The notes beneath the pieces are model-generated. The model saw only the letters and a list, made by a program, of their open reading frames with translations. It made no database searches and was not told the DNA's origin. A program made the position numbers and the translations under genes. A stretch of DNA of 54,580 bases from an uncultured Deferribacteres bacterium (lineage in GTDB: Bacteria > Zhuqueibacterota > JdFR-76 > DREG01), in contig CAJVYQ010000034.1 in the NCBI GenBank assembly GCA_913009825.1, positions 1-54,580 on the forward strand, given 5' to 3'. The stretch's first letter is position 1. Each line of letters opens with the position of its first letter. Shown here piece by piece: positions 1 through 8,240 of this stretch.

Positions 1-98
1 CGGATTTACACGGATTTTAAAATAAAAAATGGAGGTAATATGAATTAAAACATCTATATTTATTCTTTTATATTTCATATAATATTAATTAGTTACAT

Positions 99-117
99 CG
101 GATTTAAATTAAATCCG
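99..117. repeat. Short palindrome upstream of the first gene
   Basis: Eight-base arms (CGGATTTA / TAAATCCG) around a 3-base centre, about 30 bp upstream of the first start codon. It could be an operator or the edge of a repeat. The window also opens with CGGATTTACACGGATTTT, a similar word, so positions 1-120 may be the end of a dispersed repeat. Only one copy is visible, so its role is open. Confidence 0.35.
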
Positions 118-146
118 AGAGCGTTCAGCGAATTAAAGGAGGAAGG

Positions 147-677
147 ATGTTTCAGAGAAAAAGGGATTTTATTTTTATTTTTTTACCCCTGATTTTATTT
201 ATGTTCATTTTTGATGAACTCCAGGCTCAAACCCAGCCCGTATTGAGTTTCCGGAATCGTGGCGCACAATATCAGATCGGCAGGGAAGGTGAACTGTTGA
301 TCAAGGTAAATATCTGGGGATTTGTACGTATGCCCGGTCAATATCTGGTGCCAAGCGATACGGATTTGATTTCGCTCATTTCGTATGCCGGAGGGCCAAT
401 CGAAGGGGCTCAGACTAAAAAAGTAAGATTGGTGCGTGTCACCATGATCAATCCCGCCGGCAAAGCACTTAAATCCGCGCAAAAGATTTACAATTATAAT
501 ATTAAACAATTTCTGGAAACCGGAGATATGAGTTTAAATCCGCAATTGATGCCCAGTGATACCATTGTCATTTCCGGTTCTACGGTGCATCTGGTTTCAA
601 AGGCGTTGGAATTTGCTTCTAAAATTGGCTTTTTTATCCAGTTATGGTATTGGTGGAAAATTTCGCAGAGGTATTGA
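147..677 (+). CDS. Single-SLBB-domain periplasmic protein
   Basis: 176 aa. Residues 1-28 form a signal peptide ending near LQAQT. Residues about 50-150 are a soluble-ligand-binding beta-grasp (SLBB) domain of the Wza/polysaccharide-export type, recognised by VNIWGFVRMPGQYLVPSDTD and SYAGGP. The N-terminal Poly_export domain and extra SLBB repeats usual in Wza-like outer-membrane channels are absent, so it is a minimal SLBB protein. The C-terminus has an aromatic, hydrophobic helix (GFFIQLWYWW) that could associate with a membrane. The start is the ATG behind a strong AAAGGAGG at 134-141. The next gene begins 2 bp after its stop, so they are probably cotranscribed. A role in polysaccharide export is inferred from the domain and the sugar-nucleotide enzyme next door. 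Confidence 0.8.
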   Translation: MFQRKRDFIFIFLPLILFMFIFDELQAQTQPVLSFRNRGAQYQIGREGELLIKVNIWGFVRMPGQYLVPSDTDLISLISYAGGPIEGAQTKKVRLVRVTMINPAGKALKSAQKIYNYNIKQFLETGDMSLNPQLMPSDTIVISGSTVHLVSKALEFASKIGFFIQLWYWWKISQRY

Positions 678-679
678 TT

Positions 680-1417
680 ATGAAAGGTGTCGTATTGGCA
701 GGCGGCCTGGGTACGCGGCTTTATCCGTTGACCCGCGTAACCAACAAACATTTGTTGCCCATTTATGATAAGCCGATGATCTATTATCCCATCGAAACAC
801 TGGTGACGGCAGGTGTTGAGGAAATTCTCATCGTTACCGGCGGCAATAATGCCGGTGAATTTTTGCGTTTGTTGGGTGATGGGAAAGAATTTGGTCTCCG
901 GCATATCAATTACACTTATCAGGAAGGAGAGGGGGGAATTGCCGAGGCATTGCGGTTGGCGGAATATTTTGTAGAAAATGATAAAGTAATTGTAATTTTG
1001 GGCGATAATATATTAGAACATGATATCAAAACACATGTCGAGGCGTTTAAAAACCAAAAAGAGGGAGCAAAAATCCTCCTGAAAGAGGTGGATGATCCGC
1101 AAAGATTTGGTGTGGCGGAGATCGAAGGCAACAAGGTGACACGAATTGTCGAAAAACCGCAAATACCCAAAACCAATCTGGCCGTTGTCGGAGTTTATAT
1201 GTATAATGCCAAAGTTTTTGATATCACCAAAATGCTGAAACCATCGCACAGAGGAGAGCTGGAGATTACGGATGTCAATAACGCCTATATCAGAAACGGG
1301 GAGATGACATTCGATGTCCTTGACGGTTGGTGGACCGACGCAGGGACATTTGAGTCCCTTTACCGGGCAAATTCCCTGATGGCAAAGAAAAAGTTGAAGA
1401 ATATCGAACCGGGATAA
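680..1417 (+). CDS. Sugar-1-phosphate nucleotidyltransferase (short RmlA-like)
   Basis: 246 aa from the ATG at 680. An in-frame ATG at 644 lies inside the upstream gene and lacks the family N-terminus. The protein begins directly with the nucleotide-binding signature GGLGTRLYPLTRVTNKHLLP, continues with the metal site ILGDN, and ends with GWWTDAGTFESL, as in glucose-1-phosphate thymidylyltransferases. It therefore probably makes dTDP-glucose or a related NDP-sugar in the cytoplasm. It is about 45 residues shorter than E. coli RmlA, matching the short monomeric-type branch, so exact nucleotide and sugar specificity is uncertain. No rmlBCD genes follow. Confidence 0.85.
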   Translation: MKGVVLAGGLGTRLYPLTRVTNKHLLPIYDKPMIYYPIETLVTAGVEEILIVTGGNNAGEFLRLLGDGKEFGLRHINYTYQEGEGGIAEALRLAEYFVENDKVIVILGDNILEHDIKTHVEAFKNQKEGAKILLKEVDDPQRFGVAEIEGNKVTRIVEKPQIPKTNLAVVGVYMYNAKVFDITKMLKPSHRGELEITDVNNAYIRNGEMTFDVLDGWWTDAGTFESLYRANSLMAKKKLKNIEPG

Positions 1418-1459
1418 TAAATTTATATTAATTGAGAACAGGTTCATGGAGGACCCAAA

Positions 1460-2653
1460 ATGAAAGCGATGAAATTATTTTTTGTCTGTGCATTATTCGT
1501 TTTTTTTATGACTACGCCGTATGCCAATGCGCAGCAAAACGCCGGTGGACGTGGTTTGATGTATGTCCACTCTGCCAGAACCATTGGTAAAGGGCATTTG
1601 AATGCTTATTTTCATTCGAGATTTTTTGGCAAAGTAGGAAGTAATCAAAGTCTTTCCTCAACCTACTGGGATGTTCAGGGTTCCTTCACATTAAATTATG
1701 GCTTAAGCGACAAATTAGAAGTGTCTTTGTTTCCCATTATTTATCAGGATACAAACACGGGTAGAGACGGATCGCCAGGATGGAACCTGCCGGATGACCT
1801 GTTTTTAAAATTTAAAATCGGTTCGCTGGGTGCGCCCAGCAGCAAGTTTAAATACGGCATGATGGTGACCTCCCGTTTTCCGGTTGGTAAAGTACACAAT
1901 TTGATTTACGAACCCTATTCCGCCGGCACCGTTGAAGTCGGCTTCACCGGGATGGCCAGTTACGCCGATGATTTGCTGTTCCCTGATGATTCGTTCAATC
2001 TACATCTGAATCTGGGTTACCTTTTTCACAACGATGCGGGAAATAAATTAACCGACGCCCCCGGCGATACAATCAGCAATAAAAGTATTTCCACCGAAGG
2101 TCTGTTTGGCCTGGGCTTTCGCTATCCGTTTGATAAATGGGACGTTACCATGGAATTGAACGGCAATATCTGGATCCAGAATCCTGCCGTTACGGCTTAC
2201 ACTCGTGAAAATTACATTTATCTGACTCCCGGCGTTTCCTACAAAGTATACAAATGGCTGCATGTTGATTTCGGCGCCGATTTCAGATTGACCGGCGACC
2301 GTGACGAAACCCAATATGTATACGGTATCAGTCACCTGCCGCAGCAGCTCCCCACAACCTTCCCCGACTGGCGGGTCCACCTGGCGTTAAAATTAGCAAT
2401 TTTACCGAGATCCCTCTATCGCGATACCGAGAGAGACCTGCTGATGAGAAAGGCGGAAACACGCCGCGAAGTGTTCGAGCAAATTGTAAAAGAACGAAAC
2501 GAAACGGAAAAGGCGGAAAAGGAACTGGAACGGATCAAAGAAGAAAGAATGAAAGCGCAACAGGAGTTAATGCGGCTGCGGAAACTGCTGGAAGGAAATC
2601 AGGCAAAAACCAAAAAAGCAGATAAGAAGAAAAAGAAAAAAGGCGAGGGTTAA
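1460..2653 (+). CDS. Outer-membrane beta-barrel protein with Lys-rich coiled-coil tail
   Basis: 397 aa. A signal peptide (residues 1-24, ending ANAQQ) is followed by about 290 residues of alternating polar/aromatic strands (for example LNAYFHSRFFGK, LNYGLSDKLEVSLFP, YLTPGVSYKVYKW) typical of a transmembrane barrel. Residues about 325-397 form a highly charged helix with heptad character (RKAETRREVFEQ, EKELERIKEERMKAQQ) that ends in a run of lysines. A barrel normally ends with an aromatic last strand, so this periplasmic-looking basic tail is unusual. The start follows GGAGGA at 1448-1453. The function is unknown; a porin or surface-linked scaffold is possible. Confidence 0.7.
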   Translation: MKAMKLFFVCALFVFFMTTPYANAQQNAGGRGLMYVHSARTIGKGHLNAYFHSRFFGKVGSNQSLSSTYWDVQGSFTLNYGLSDKLEVSLFPIIYQDTNTGRDGSPGWNLPDDLFLKFKIGSLGAPSSKFKYGMMVTSRFPVGKVHNLIYEPYSAGTVEVGFTGMASYADDLLFPDDSFNLHLNLGYLFHNDAGNKLTDAPGDTISNKSISTEGLFGLGFRYPFDKWDVTMELNGNIWIQNPAVTAYTRENYIYLTPGVSYKVYKWLHVDFGADFRLTGDRDETQYVYGISHLPQQLPTTFPDWRVHLALKLAILPRSLYRDTERDLLMRKAETRREVFEQIVKERNETEKAEKELERIKEERMKAQQELMRLRKLLEGNQAKTKKADKKKKKKGEG

Positions 2654-2682
2654 TCCCTGTCTTTTAATAGACAGCAAAGTAG

Positions 2683-3024
<342 letters not shown>

Positions 3025-3046
3025 CGGATGAAGAAATGTTCGATAT

Positions 3047-3084
3047 AAGGCAGCTCTCCTGTCCATGGAATTGCTGCCTTTTTT
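3047..3084 (+). terminator. Intrinsic terminator after glnB
   Basis: Perfect 8-bp stem AAGGCAGC / GCTGCCTT with an 18-base loop, followed directly by TTTTC and more T residues. It starts 22 bp after the glnB stop and separates glnB from glnA. Confidence 0.8.
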
Positions 3085-3087
3085 CTT

Positions 3088-3116
3088 TTGTGTCCGGCAA
3101 CTATTTTTATTATATT
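3088..3116 (+). promoter_or_regulatory. Candidate glnA promoter
   Basis: TTGTGT (3088-3093), a 17-base spacer and TATATT (3111-3116) resemble a sigma-70-type promoter just downstream of the glnB terminator and about 50 bp before the glnA start. No sigma-54 GG-N10-GC motif is evident. FCB-group promoters can deviate from the E. coli consensus, so this is tentative. Confidence 0.3.
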
Positions 3117-3165
3117 TCCACTATATTTTTAAGGAATTTTGAATCCCAAATTTTCAGGAGGAAAA

Positions 3166-4584
3166 ATGGACGAAGCGATTAAAAAAGTTTTTGAACTTGC
3201 CAAATCGAATGGCGCTGAAATTGTTGATCTCAAGTTTATGGATTTTCCCGGACTGTGGCAGCATTTTTCCATGCCGGTCCATCTGTTGCAGGAAGACTTG
3301 TTCGAAGAAGGAGCAGGATTCGACGGTTCCAGTTTGCGCGGTTTCAAACATATCCATGAAAGCGATATGCTGGTAATTCCCGACCCAAACAGTATTTTTG
3401 TCGATCCGTTTATGAAACCAACCACGTTGTCGATGATTTGTGACGTGGTGGACCCATTGACCAGGAAGCATTTTTCCCGCTGTCCCAGGAGCATTTCTCA
3501 GAAAGCTGAAAGCTACCTCAAGGCAACCGGGATTGCCGACACGGCCTATTTTGGCCCGGAAGCTGAATTTTTTATCTTCGACAATATTCAATATGACCAG
3601 ACGGCAAATGAGGCTTTTTATCATTTCGATTCCATCGAAGGCGCCTGGAATACGGGAAAAGATGAAAACCCCAACCTTGGTTACAAGATTCAATATAAAA
3701 GCGGTTACTTTCCGGTACCGCCTCACGATGCACTCCAGGATATCCGCTCCGAAATGGTACTAACCATGCAGAAGTGCGGCCTGGCGGTGGAATGTCATCA
3801 TCACGAAGTTGCCAGCGCCGGCCAGTCGGAAATCGACTTGCGTTATGAACCGTTGGTAAAAATGTCCGATTATCTGATGATATTTAAATATATCGTCAAA
3901 AATATTGCCAAGGCTCATAACAAAACGGCGACTTTCATGCCTAAACCGATTTCCGCCGACAATGGTAACGGCATGCACGTGCACCAGAGTTTGTGGAAGA
4001 ACGGCAAACCTTTATTTGCCGGTACGGAATACGCCGGATTGAGTGAAATGGGTCTTTTTTATATCGGTGGATTGTTGAAACATGCGCCGGCTCTGTTGGC
4101 TTTCACAAATCCCACCGTAAATTCCTATCGCAGATTGGTGCCGGGATTTGAAGCACCGGTAAATTTAGCCTATTCGCAAAGGAATCGATCCGCTTCCATA
4201 CGGATTCCCATGTATTCCCACAATCCCAAAACCAAGCGGATTGAGTTTCGCTGCCCGGATCCATCCGGCAATCCCTATTTAGCGCTTTCTGCTTTGTTAA
4301 TGGCCGGATTGGACGGAATTATCAATAAAATTCATCCCGGCGATCCTATGGATAAAAACATTTACGATTTGCCGCCGGAAGTGCTGAAAGATATCCCAAC
4401 AACACCGGGAAGTTTGGATGATGCATTGAAGGCATTGGAGAATGATTACGATTTTCTGCTGAAAGGTGATGTATTTACCGAGGATGTGATTGAAACCTGG
4501 ATCGATTATAAAATTGAAAATGAGATTAATCCCATCAAACTACAGCCAACTCCGCTTGAGTTTGTTAAATATTTTGATGTGTAA
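3166..4584 (+). CDS. glnA: Glutamine synthetase, type I (beta-like)
   Basis: 472 aa. It condenses glutamate and ammonia with ATP to glutamine as a cytoplasmic dodecamer. Visible signatures are [12 protein letters not shown], the ATP/glutamate-site segment [30 protein letters not shown] and [13 protein letters not shown]. The segment [10 protein letters not shown] contains Tyr400 at the position of the adenylylated Tyr of GSI-beta enzymes, suggesting control by a GlnE-type adenylyltransferase together with the adjacent PII. The ATG at 3166 is chosen because AGGAGG sits at 3156-3161; an upstream in-frame TTG (3139) would place that ribosome site inside the gene. A bidirectional terminator follows. 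Confidence 0.96.
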   Translation: MDEAIKKVFELAKSNGAEIVDLKFMDFPGLWQHFSMPVHLLQEDLFEEGAGFDGSSLRGFKHIHESDMLVIPDPNSIFVDPFMKPTTLSMICDVVDPLTRKHFSRCPRSISQKAESYLKATGIADTAYFGPEAEFFIFDNIQYDQTANEAFYHFDSIEGAWNTGKDENPNLGYKIQYKSGYFPVPPHDALQDIRSEMVLTMQKCGLAVECHHHEVASAGQSEIDLRYEPLVKMSDYLMIFKYIVKNIAKAHNKTATFMPKPISADNGNGMHVHQSLWKNGKPLFAGTEYAGLSEMGLFYIGGLLKHAPALLAFTNPTVNSYRRLVPGFEAPVNLAYSQRNRSASIRIPMYSHNPKTKRIEFRCPDPSGNPYLALSALLMAGLDGIINKIHPGDPMDKNIYDLPPEVLKDIPTTPGSLDDALKALENDYDFLLKGDVFTEDVIETWIDYKIENEINPIKLQPTPLEFVKYFDV

Positions 4585-4603
4585 TTCGGGAGAAAAGCGG
4601 ATG

Positions 4604-4637
4604 TAAAAAAAGCCCCTATTTTAGGGGCTTTTTTTAT
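4604..4637. terminator. Bidirectional terminator between convergent genes
   Basis: A-tract, stem AAAGCCCCTA / TAGGGGCTTT with a 3-4 base loop, then a T-tract, symmetrical on both strands. It sits between the ends of glnA (plus) and the T9SS cargo gene (minus) and can serve both. Confidence 0.9.
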
Positions 4638-4646
4638 TCTGTCGCT

Positions 4647-6335
4647 TTATTTTAGCAATGTCATTTTACGGGATTCTCTGAATCTGTTCCCCTCAACTGA
4701 ATAAAAATAGCTTCCGGATGGAACCTTCCGACCGGAAGCGTCCAGGCCGTGCCACAGGAATGAATATTCCCCCGGTGTAAAATTTCTACTTTCAACCAAT
4801 GTTTTAATCAATTTTCCGTTCACGTCATAAATTTTTAGGGACAATTTCTCCGTGGTGGTAAGATTGAAAAAAATAACCGTATTGGGATTGAACGGATTAG
4901 GGAAATTTTGTTTAAGCTGAAATGATGCCGGTAAATTCCCCTTTTGCTTCTCTTGCACCAAAGTCGGCGCGGCCACATGAAGTGTATCCGGAGCCCGGGT
5001 AGTGAAATGGTTTATCTGACCTTCTGCCGGCGGCGCCAGGAAAAAGACATGTTCGTTGGCATTTTCCATGAAAATAATATTTCCGGCCGCATCAAAATCC
5101 ATGGTGGCGCGGGCATTCACATTTTCATCGCCACGGTAAAAGGTCTCTTCCGTCATAATACGGACAATATCCGGGAAAAACGAGGTGATGTCGGTCACGC
5201 GCCAAATTCCGTCCTGGTTGTTACCGTCACCCGCCCTGGTACAGAAATAGAGAATGTCGTCGGCAGATGATGATCGATTATTACCGTAATCCATTAATAA
5301 GTCGTTGGCAATGAATGTACGATCCTCACTCAAAAACCAAACGGCATCATCATCGGTGACAGGCAAAGTGCCGGACAGATCGTATTTGCGGATCCCTTTG
5401 CCGTCGGAACCGAGATCGCTGGACACCCGCAGAGTGACATACAAATAGCCGTCATCATCCAGGATGATCTGTTGAGGGTAAAATCCGGTAAATTTCGCCA
5501 CCGTTTCCATGGAACCGGCCTTCAATGAATTTGCCGTTCCGATAGTGCCGCGGAGTATTTTGTTGTCGGCAGCTACATAAATCGTTACCGTTTCGTCTTT
5601 ACCCTCAAGGTAGATTCCCTTGGGAAGTGTGAGACCGTCGATCAAAATTTCCGGTGAAAAATTCTGATCGATGCGTACAATCTGCCCTTTATCTTTCAGC
5701 GAAACATACAGTCTGCCTGTCGAATCGATGGCTGTAAAAAGAGGTGCGTCCGTACCGTAATCAAAAGCGCCTCCGCTGCTCAAATCCGCCGCCACTAAAA
5801 ATGGGTCATGAAAGCTGCCATCGGGATTGTAAATAGCGATGCCGGTGCCCAACGGTCCACCGTCATTGGCGGTGAAAATAAGGCCAAAATCTGGACTCTT
5901 TCGATCCGTTACAACAGCTACACCCCGGGTGTAAATGTTGATATCTCCGGAATCATAAAAAAGTGTCCATTCCGTACTGGAATAATTGGGCTGTTCGGCT
6001 GTGATCTCAATCAGATAGTTTTTTCCTTCCTCGGTGCCGCTGCCATCCCATTCAACGGAGTTTAAGCCGCGGCTCAATGACCCGGCATCAATTTGGGCAA
6101 TTTCGCTCCCGCTTTGCGCATATTTGATGAAAATCAAAACGGAACTGGCCGTATCATTGAGAAAAAAGGAAATTGTTGCCCCGGAACCATCTGTAAATTT
6201 ACCGTCAAATTCGGTGCTGTCCGGATTGGTGATTTTAATTTGCGAGGCGAATACGTTGGCAAATGAATTTTGAGGTGACGCAAAAAAAAGTAAAAACAAA
6301 CAAAATAAACCAGGGGAATAAAAAATCTTTTTCAT
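4647..6335 (-). CDS. Secreted beta-propeller-like protein with T9SS sorting domain
   Basis: 562 aa. Residues 1-26 are a signal peptide (hydrophobic FCLFLLFFASP, cleavage near SFA-NVFA). Residues about 30-130 resemble an Ig/FlgD-like fold with the SVEWDGSGTEEGKNYLIEI motif. The middle (about 140-450) has repeated short strands such as GRLYVSLKDKGQIVRID and DDGYLYVTLR, consistent with an NHL/SMP-30-like propeller. The last about 85 residues are a type A sorting domain: NFPNPFNPNTVIFFNL, LKIYDVNGKLIKTL, FLWHGLDASGRKVPSGSYFY. Such tails direct outer-membrane export by T9SS and removal by PorU. The substrate is unknown. The gene follows another cargo gene on the same strand, 87 bp downstream. Confidence 0.8.
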   Translation of the reverse strand: MKKIFYSPGLFCLFLLFFASPQNSFANVFASQIKITNPDSTEFDGKFTDGSGATISFFLNDTASSVLIFIKYAQSGSEIAQIDAGSLSRGLNSVEWDGSGTEEGKNYLIEITAEQPNYSSTEWTLFYDSGDINIYTRGVAVVTDRKSPDFGLIFTANDGGPLGTGIAIYNPDGSFHDPFLVAADLSSGGAFDYGTDAPLFTAIDSTGRLYVSLKDKGQIVRIDQNFSPEILIDGLTLPKGIYLEGKDETVTIYVAADNKILRGTIGTANSLKAGSMETVAKFTGFYPQQIILDDDGYLYVTLRVSSDLGSDGKGIRKYDLSGTLPVTDDDAVWFLSEDRTFIANDLLMDYGNNRSSSADDILYFCTRAGDGNNQDGIWRVTDITSFFPDIVRIMTEETFYRGDENVNARATMDFDAAGNIIFMENANEHVFFLAPPAEGQINHFTTRAPDTLHVAAPTLVQEKQKGNLPASFQLKQNFPNPFNPNTVIFFNLTTTEKLSLKIYDVNGKLIKTLVESRNFTPGEYSFLWHGLDASGRKVPSGSYFYSVEGNRFRESRKMTLLK

Positions 6336-6382
6336 CAGTTGTACCTTTCGATTTTGTGATCATTTTTGTAATTATTTAATGG

Positions 6383-6412
6383 GATATTTACCGGTTTGAA
6401 CCGGTAAATATC
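6383..6412 (-). terminator. Strong hairpin between two cargo genes
   Basis: 14-bp perfect stem (GATATTTACCGGTT / AACCGGTAAATATC) with a 2-base loop, located 10 bp beyond the stop of the upstream minus-strand gene. There is no immediate T-run on the minus strand, so it may stabilise RNA or attenuate transcription rather than act as a classical terminator. Confidence 0.5.
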
Positions 6413-6422
6413 TCTTTTAGTA

Positions 6423-7865
6423 TCATTTGGCGATAAGCATTTTCTTTTGCATTGTATTTTTACCGGCGGTTAACTTGTAAAAATAAATCCCAGTCGGAAA
6501 ATTTGTCGCATCGAAAACGGTTTTATAAACGCCCGGCGAAAATTGTTCATTGACAAGTACGGCCATCAATTGTCCCTGTAAATTGTAAACGGAAAGATTT
6601 ACGGAGGAGGAGGATTTCACGGTAAATTCGATGGTCGTGGAAGGATTGAATGGATTGGGGTAATTTTGCTCCAGAGCAAATTCAGCCGGAATGGCATCTA
6701 CTTCCCTTTCCACCTTCAAAATACCGTCGTAAATCCATTTTTCCACTGCCCAGCCGTAAAAGGTTTGCGTATAAACGGCGGATTCGATCGATTCCACATC
6801 CACATCGCAGACAGATGTGAAACCGCCGACACGGCCGTCACTTGAACCGGTGTTGTACGAACCGGTTCTGTCATAATTCCACCCGGCAATGTCGATGGTA
6901 TCCAGATTGGCTGCAGTTTGGCCATCGATCACATAAATCCTTCCGTAGGGATACCCGCCCAGGTTGCCGATATTGATAAATGAGTCTGCGGCGGCAAAAA
7001 CATAGCCGGGATCATCCAGATAGGCCAGTCCCAAAAGACTGGGTGTGCCCGAACCGTTATCGCCCACGGTGTCCTCTTCTGCCAGAGTAAAATTGAAATT
7101 TTCATCTTTTGCGTAGCCGTTAACCGGGTCTCCCACAAATTTCCAGAGACTGCGCTGCGAGGTTGCGCTGATAAATAGTTGTGTTCCGTCGCTGCTGACG
7201 GTTACTCCCTGATAAATACCCGGAGGAAGGTCGATGGTGGTAACAGCCGCATCGTTATGTCCGCCGATGACATCCCAGGTAGTTCCTGTGGTTCCGATGG
7301 GTGCGAATACTTTTACTTCATCTGTTTTGCTATCGCTTCCTTCATAATCCACAACGTACACATAGCCGGCTGCATCTACTTCAATGGCAAAAATATTTTC
7401 ATTGCCGGTTTCCATGCGATAACCGGTGCTTGCCACGCCGAATTGTGTCAGTTCAAAAACCAAGATATTGTGATTGGCATCATTATTGGCTACATAGATT
7501 CGGTTGTTGTCATCATTGGCAATCTGCCAGGCGCCGGATAGGGTCACTTCATCCAGGCTTGACGACCAGACTTCATACTGCCCATCGGGAGAATATTCCT
7601 GCGCTGCGACCCTGCCAACGGTGGAATCCGCATCCCAATAGCCAACTAAATAATTATTGGGCACAGTGAACAGATTGTTATCCGGTGTGCCGGTGACCAA
7701 TGCGACAAAAATATTGGGTGAAAATACCGCCACACCGGATGTTTGTTTCCCGGTTCCGTTATCTGCATTGTCAAAAATTACGTACTGGGTTTTCCACAAA
7801 GACGTCTGTGCGAATAAGGTAAAAGGGACAGTTACGATCAGAAAAAATAGTATGATCTTTTTCAT
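6423..7865 (-). CDS. Secreted protein with T9SS type A sorting domain
   Basis: 480 aa. Signal peptide 1-19 (IILFFLIVTVPFTLFAQT). Residues about 25-380 contain repeated propeller-like strands (NDDNNRIYVANNDANHNILVF, DAAGYVYVVDYEG, SSDGTQLFISATSQRSLWKF), suggesting a YVTN/NHL-like propeller. Residues about 395-480 are a textbook sorting domain: FALEQNYPNPFNPSTTIEF, VNLSVYNLQGQLMAVL, GIYFYKLTAGKNTMQKKMLIAK. It is expected to be surface-exposed or released by T9SS. Together with the next minus-strand gene it forms a cargo pair, probably paralogous. The ligand is unknown. Confidence 0.82.
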   Translation of the reverse strand: MKKIILFFLIVTVPFTLFAQTSLWKTQYVIFDNADNGTGKQTSGVAVFSPNIFVALVTGTPDNNLFTVPNNYLVGYWDADSTVGRVAAQEYSPDGQYEVWSSSLDEVTLSGAWQIANDDNNRIYVANNDANHNILVFELTQFGVASTGYRMETGNENIFAIEVDAAGYVYVVDYEGSDSKTDEVKVFAPIGTTGTTWDVIGGHNDAAVTTIDLPPGIYQGVTVSSDGTQLFISATSQRSLWKFVGDPVNGYAKDENFNFTLAEEDTVGDNGSGTPSLLGLAYLDDPGYVFAAADSFINIGNLGGYPYGRIYVIDGQTAANLDTIDIAGWNYDRTGSYNTGSSDGRVGGFTSVCDVDVESIESAVYTQTFYGWAVEKWIYDGILKVEREVDAIPAEFALEQNYPNPFNPSTTIEFTVKSSSSVNLSVYNLQGQLMAVLVNEQFSPGVYKTVFDATNFPTGIYFYKLTAGKNTMQKKMLIAK

Positions 7866-7895
7866 TTTTTGAATCTCCTGTTTTTATGATTTGTT

Positions 7896-8055
7896 GTAAC
7901 TATTCAGGTCGCCTGAGAGTGAACCCTCAGGCTAAGACATGAAAGCATCCTGAAGGATGCTTTCGTAAATAGGACGCTTTAGCGCCCTTTCATTTCTTAG
8001 CCTTGTCGTTCACGGCAAGGCGAAAAAGATTGAAAGAAAACACCTGAATAGTTAC
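7896..8055. repeat. Family A inverted-repeat element A1
   Basis: 160-bp non-coding element bounded by perfect 14-bp terminal inverted repeats, GTAACTATTCAGGT and ACCTGAATAGTTAC. The interior is a chain of hairpins: GCCTGAG/CTCAGGC, GAAAGCATCC/GGATGCTTTC, and GCCTTG/CAAGGC. A longer pairing brings the GGCTAAG and CTTAGCC segments together. The ends match other copies at 11075, 17842 (right end), 39713 and 45626, but the core differs, so A1 is a variant sharing only the termini. Confidence 0.75.
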
Positions 8056-8067
8056 ATTTATTTAATA

Positions 8068-8098
8068 AAAAAGCGATGTTTCAAACACCGCTTTTTTT
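8068..8098. terminator. Bidirectional terminator-like hairpin
   Basis: A-tract, then stem AAGCGATGTTT / AAACACCGCTT with one A-C mismatch and a 1-base loop, then a T-tract. No gene ends here on either strand. It lies between the divergent genes starting at 7865 (minus) and 8241 (plus), so it may insulate them from each other or belong to the adjacent repeat. Confidence 0.6.
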
Positions 8099-8240
8099 AT
8101 TTCCGCTGAAGAATATTTCTTTCCTGACCGATAATGGATTATGGAACCAGGTTCAATATTTGGCATAAAACTTATGTGGGTGTATCGACGATTTAATAGT
8201 TTGAATTGTGATGCTGTTTATTTTCCGGGCGGGATTTTAA

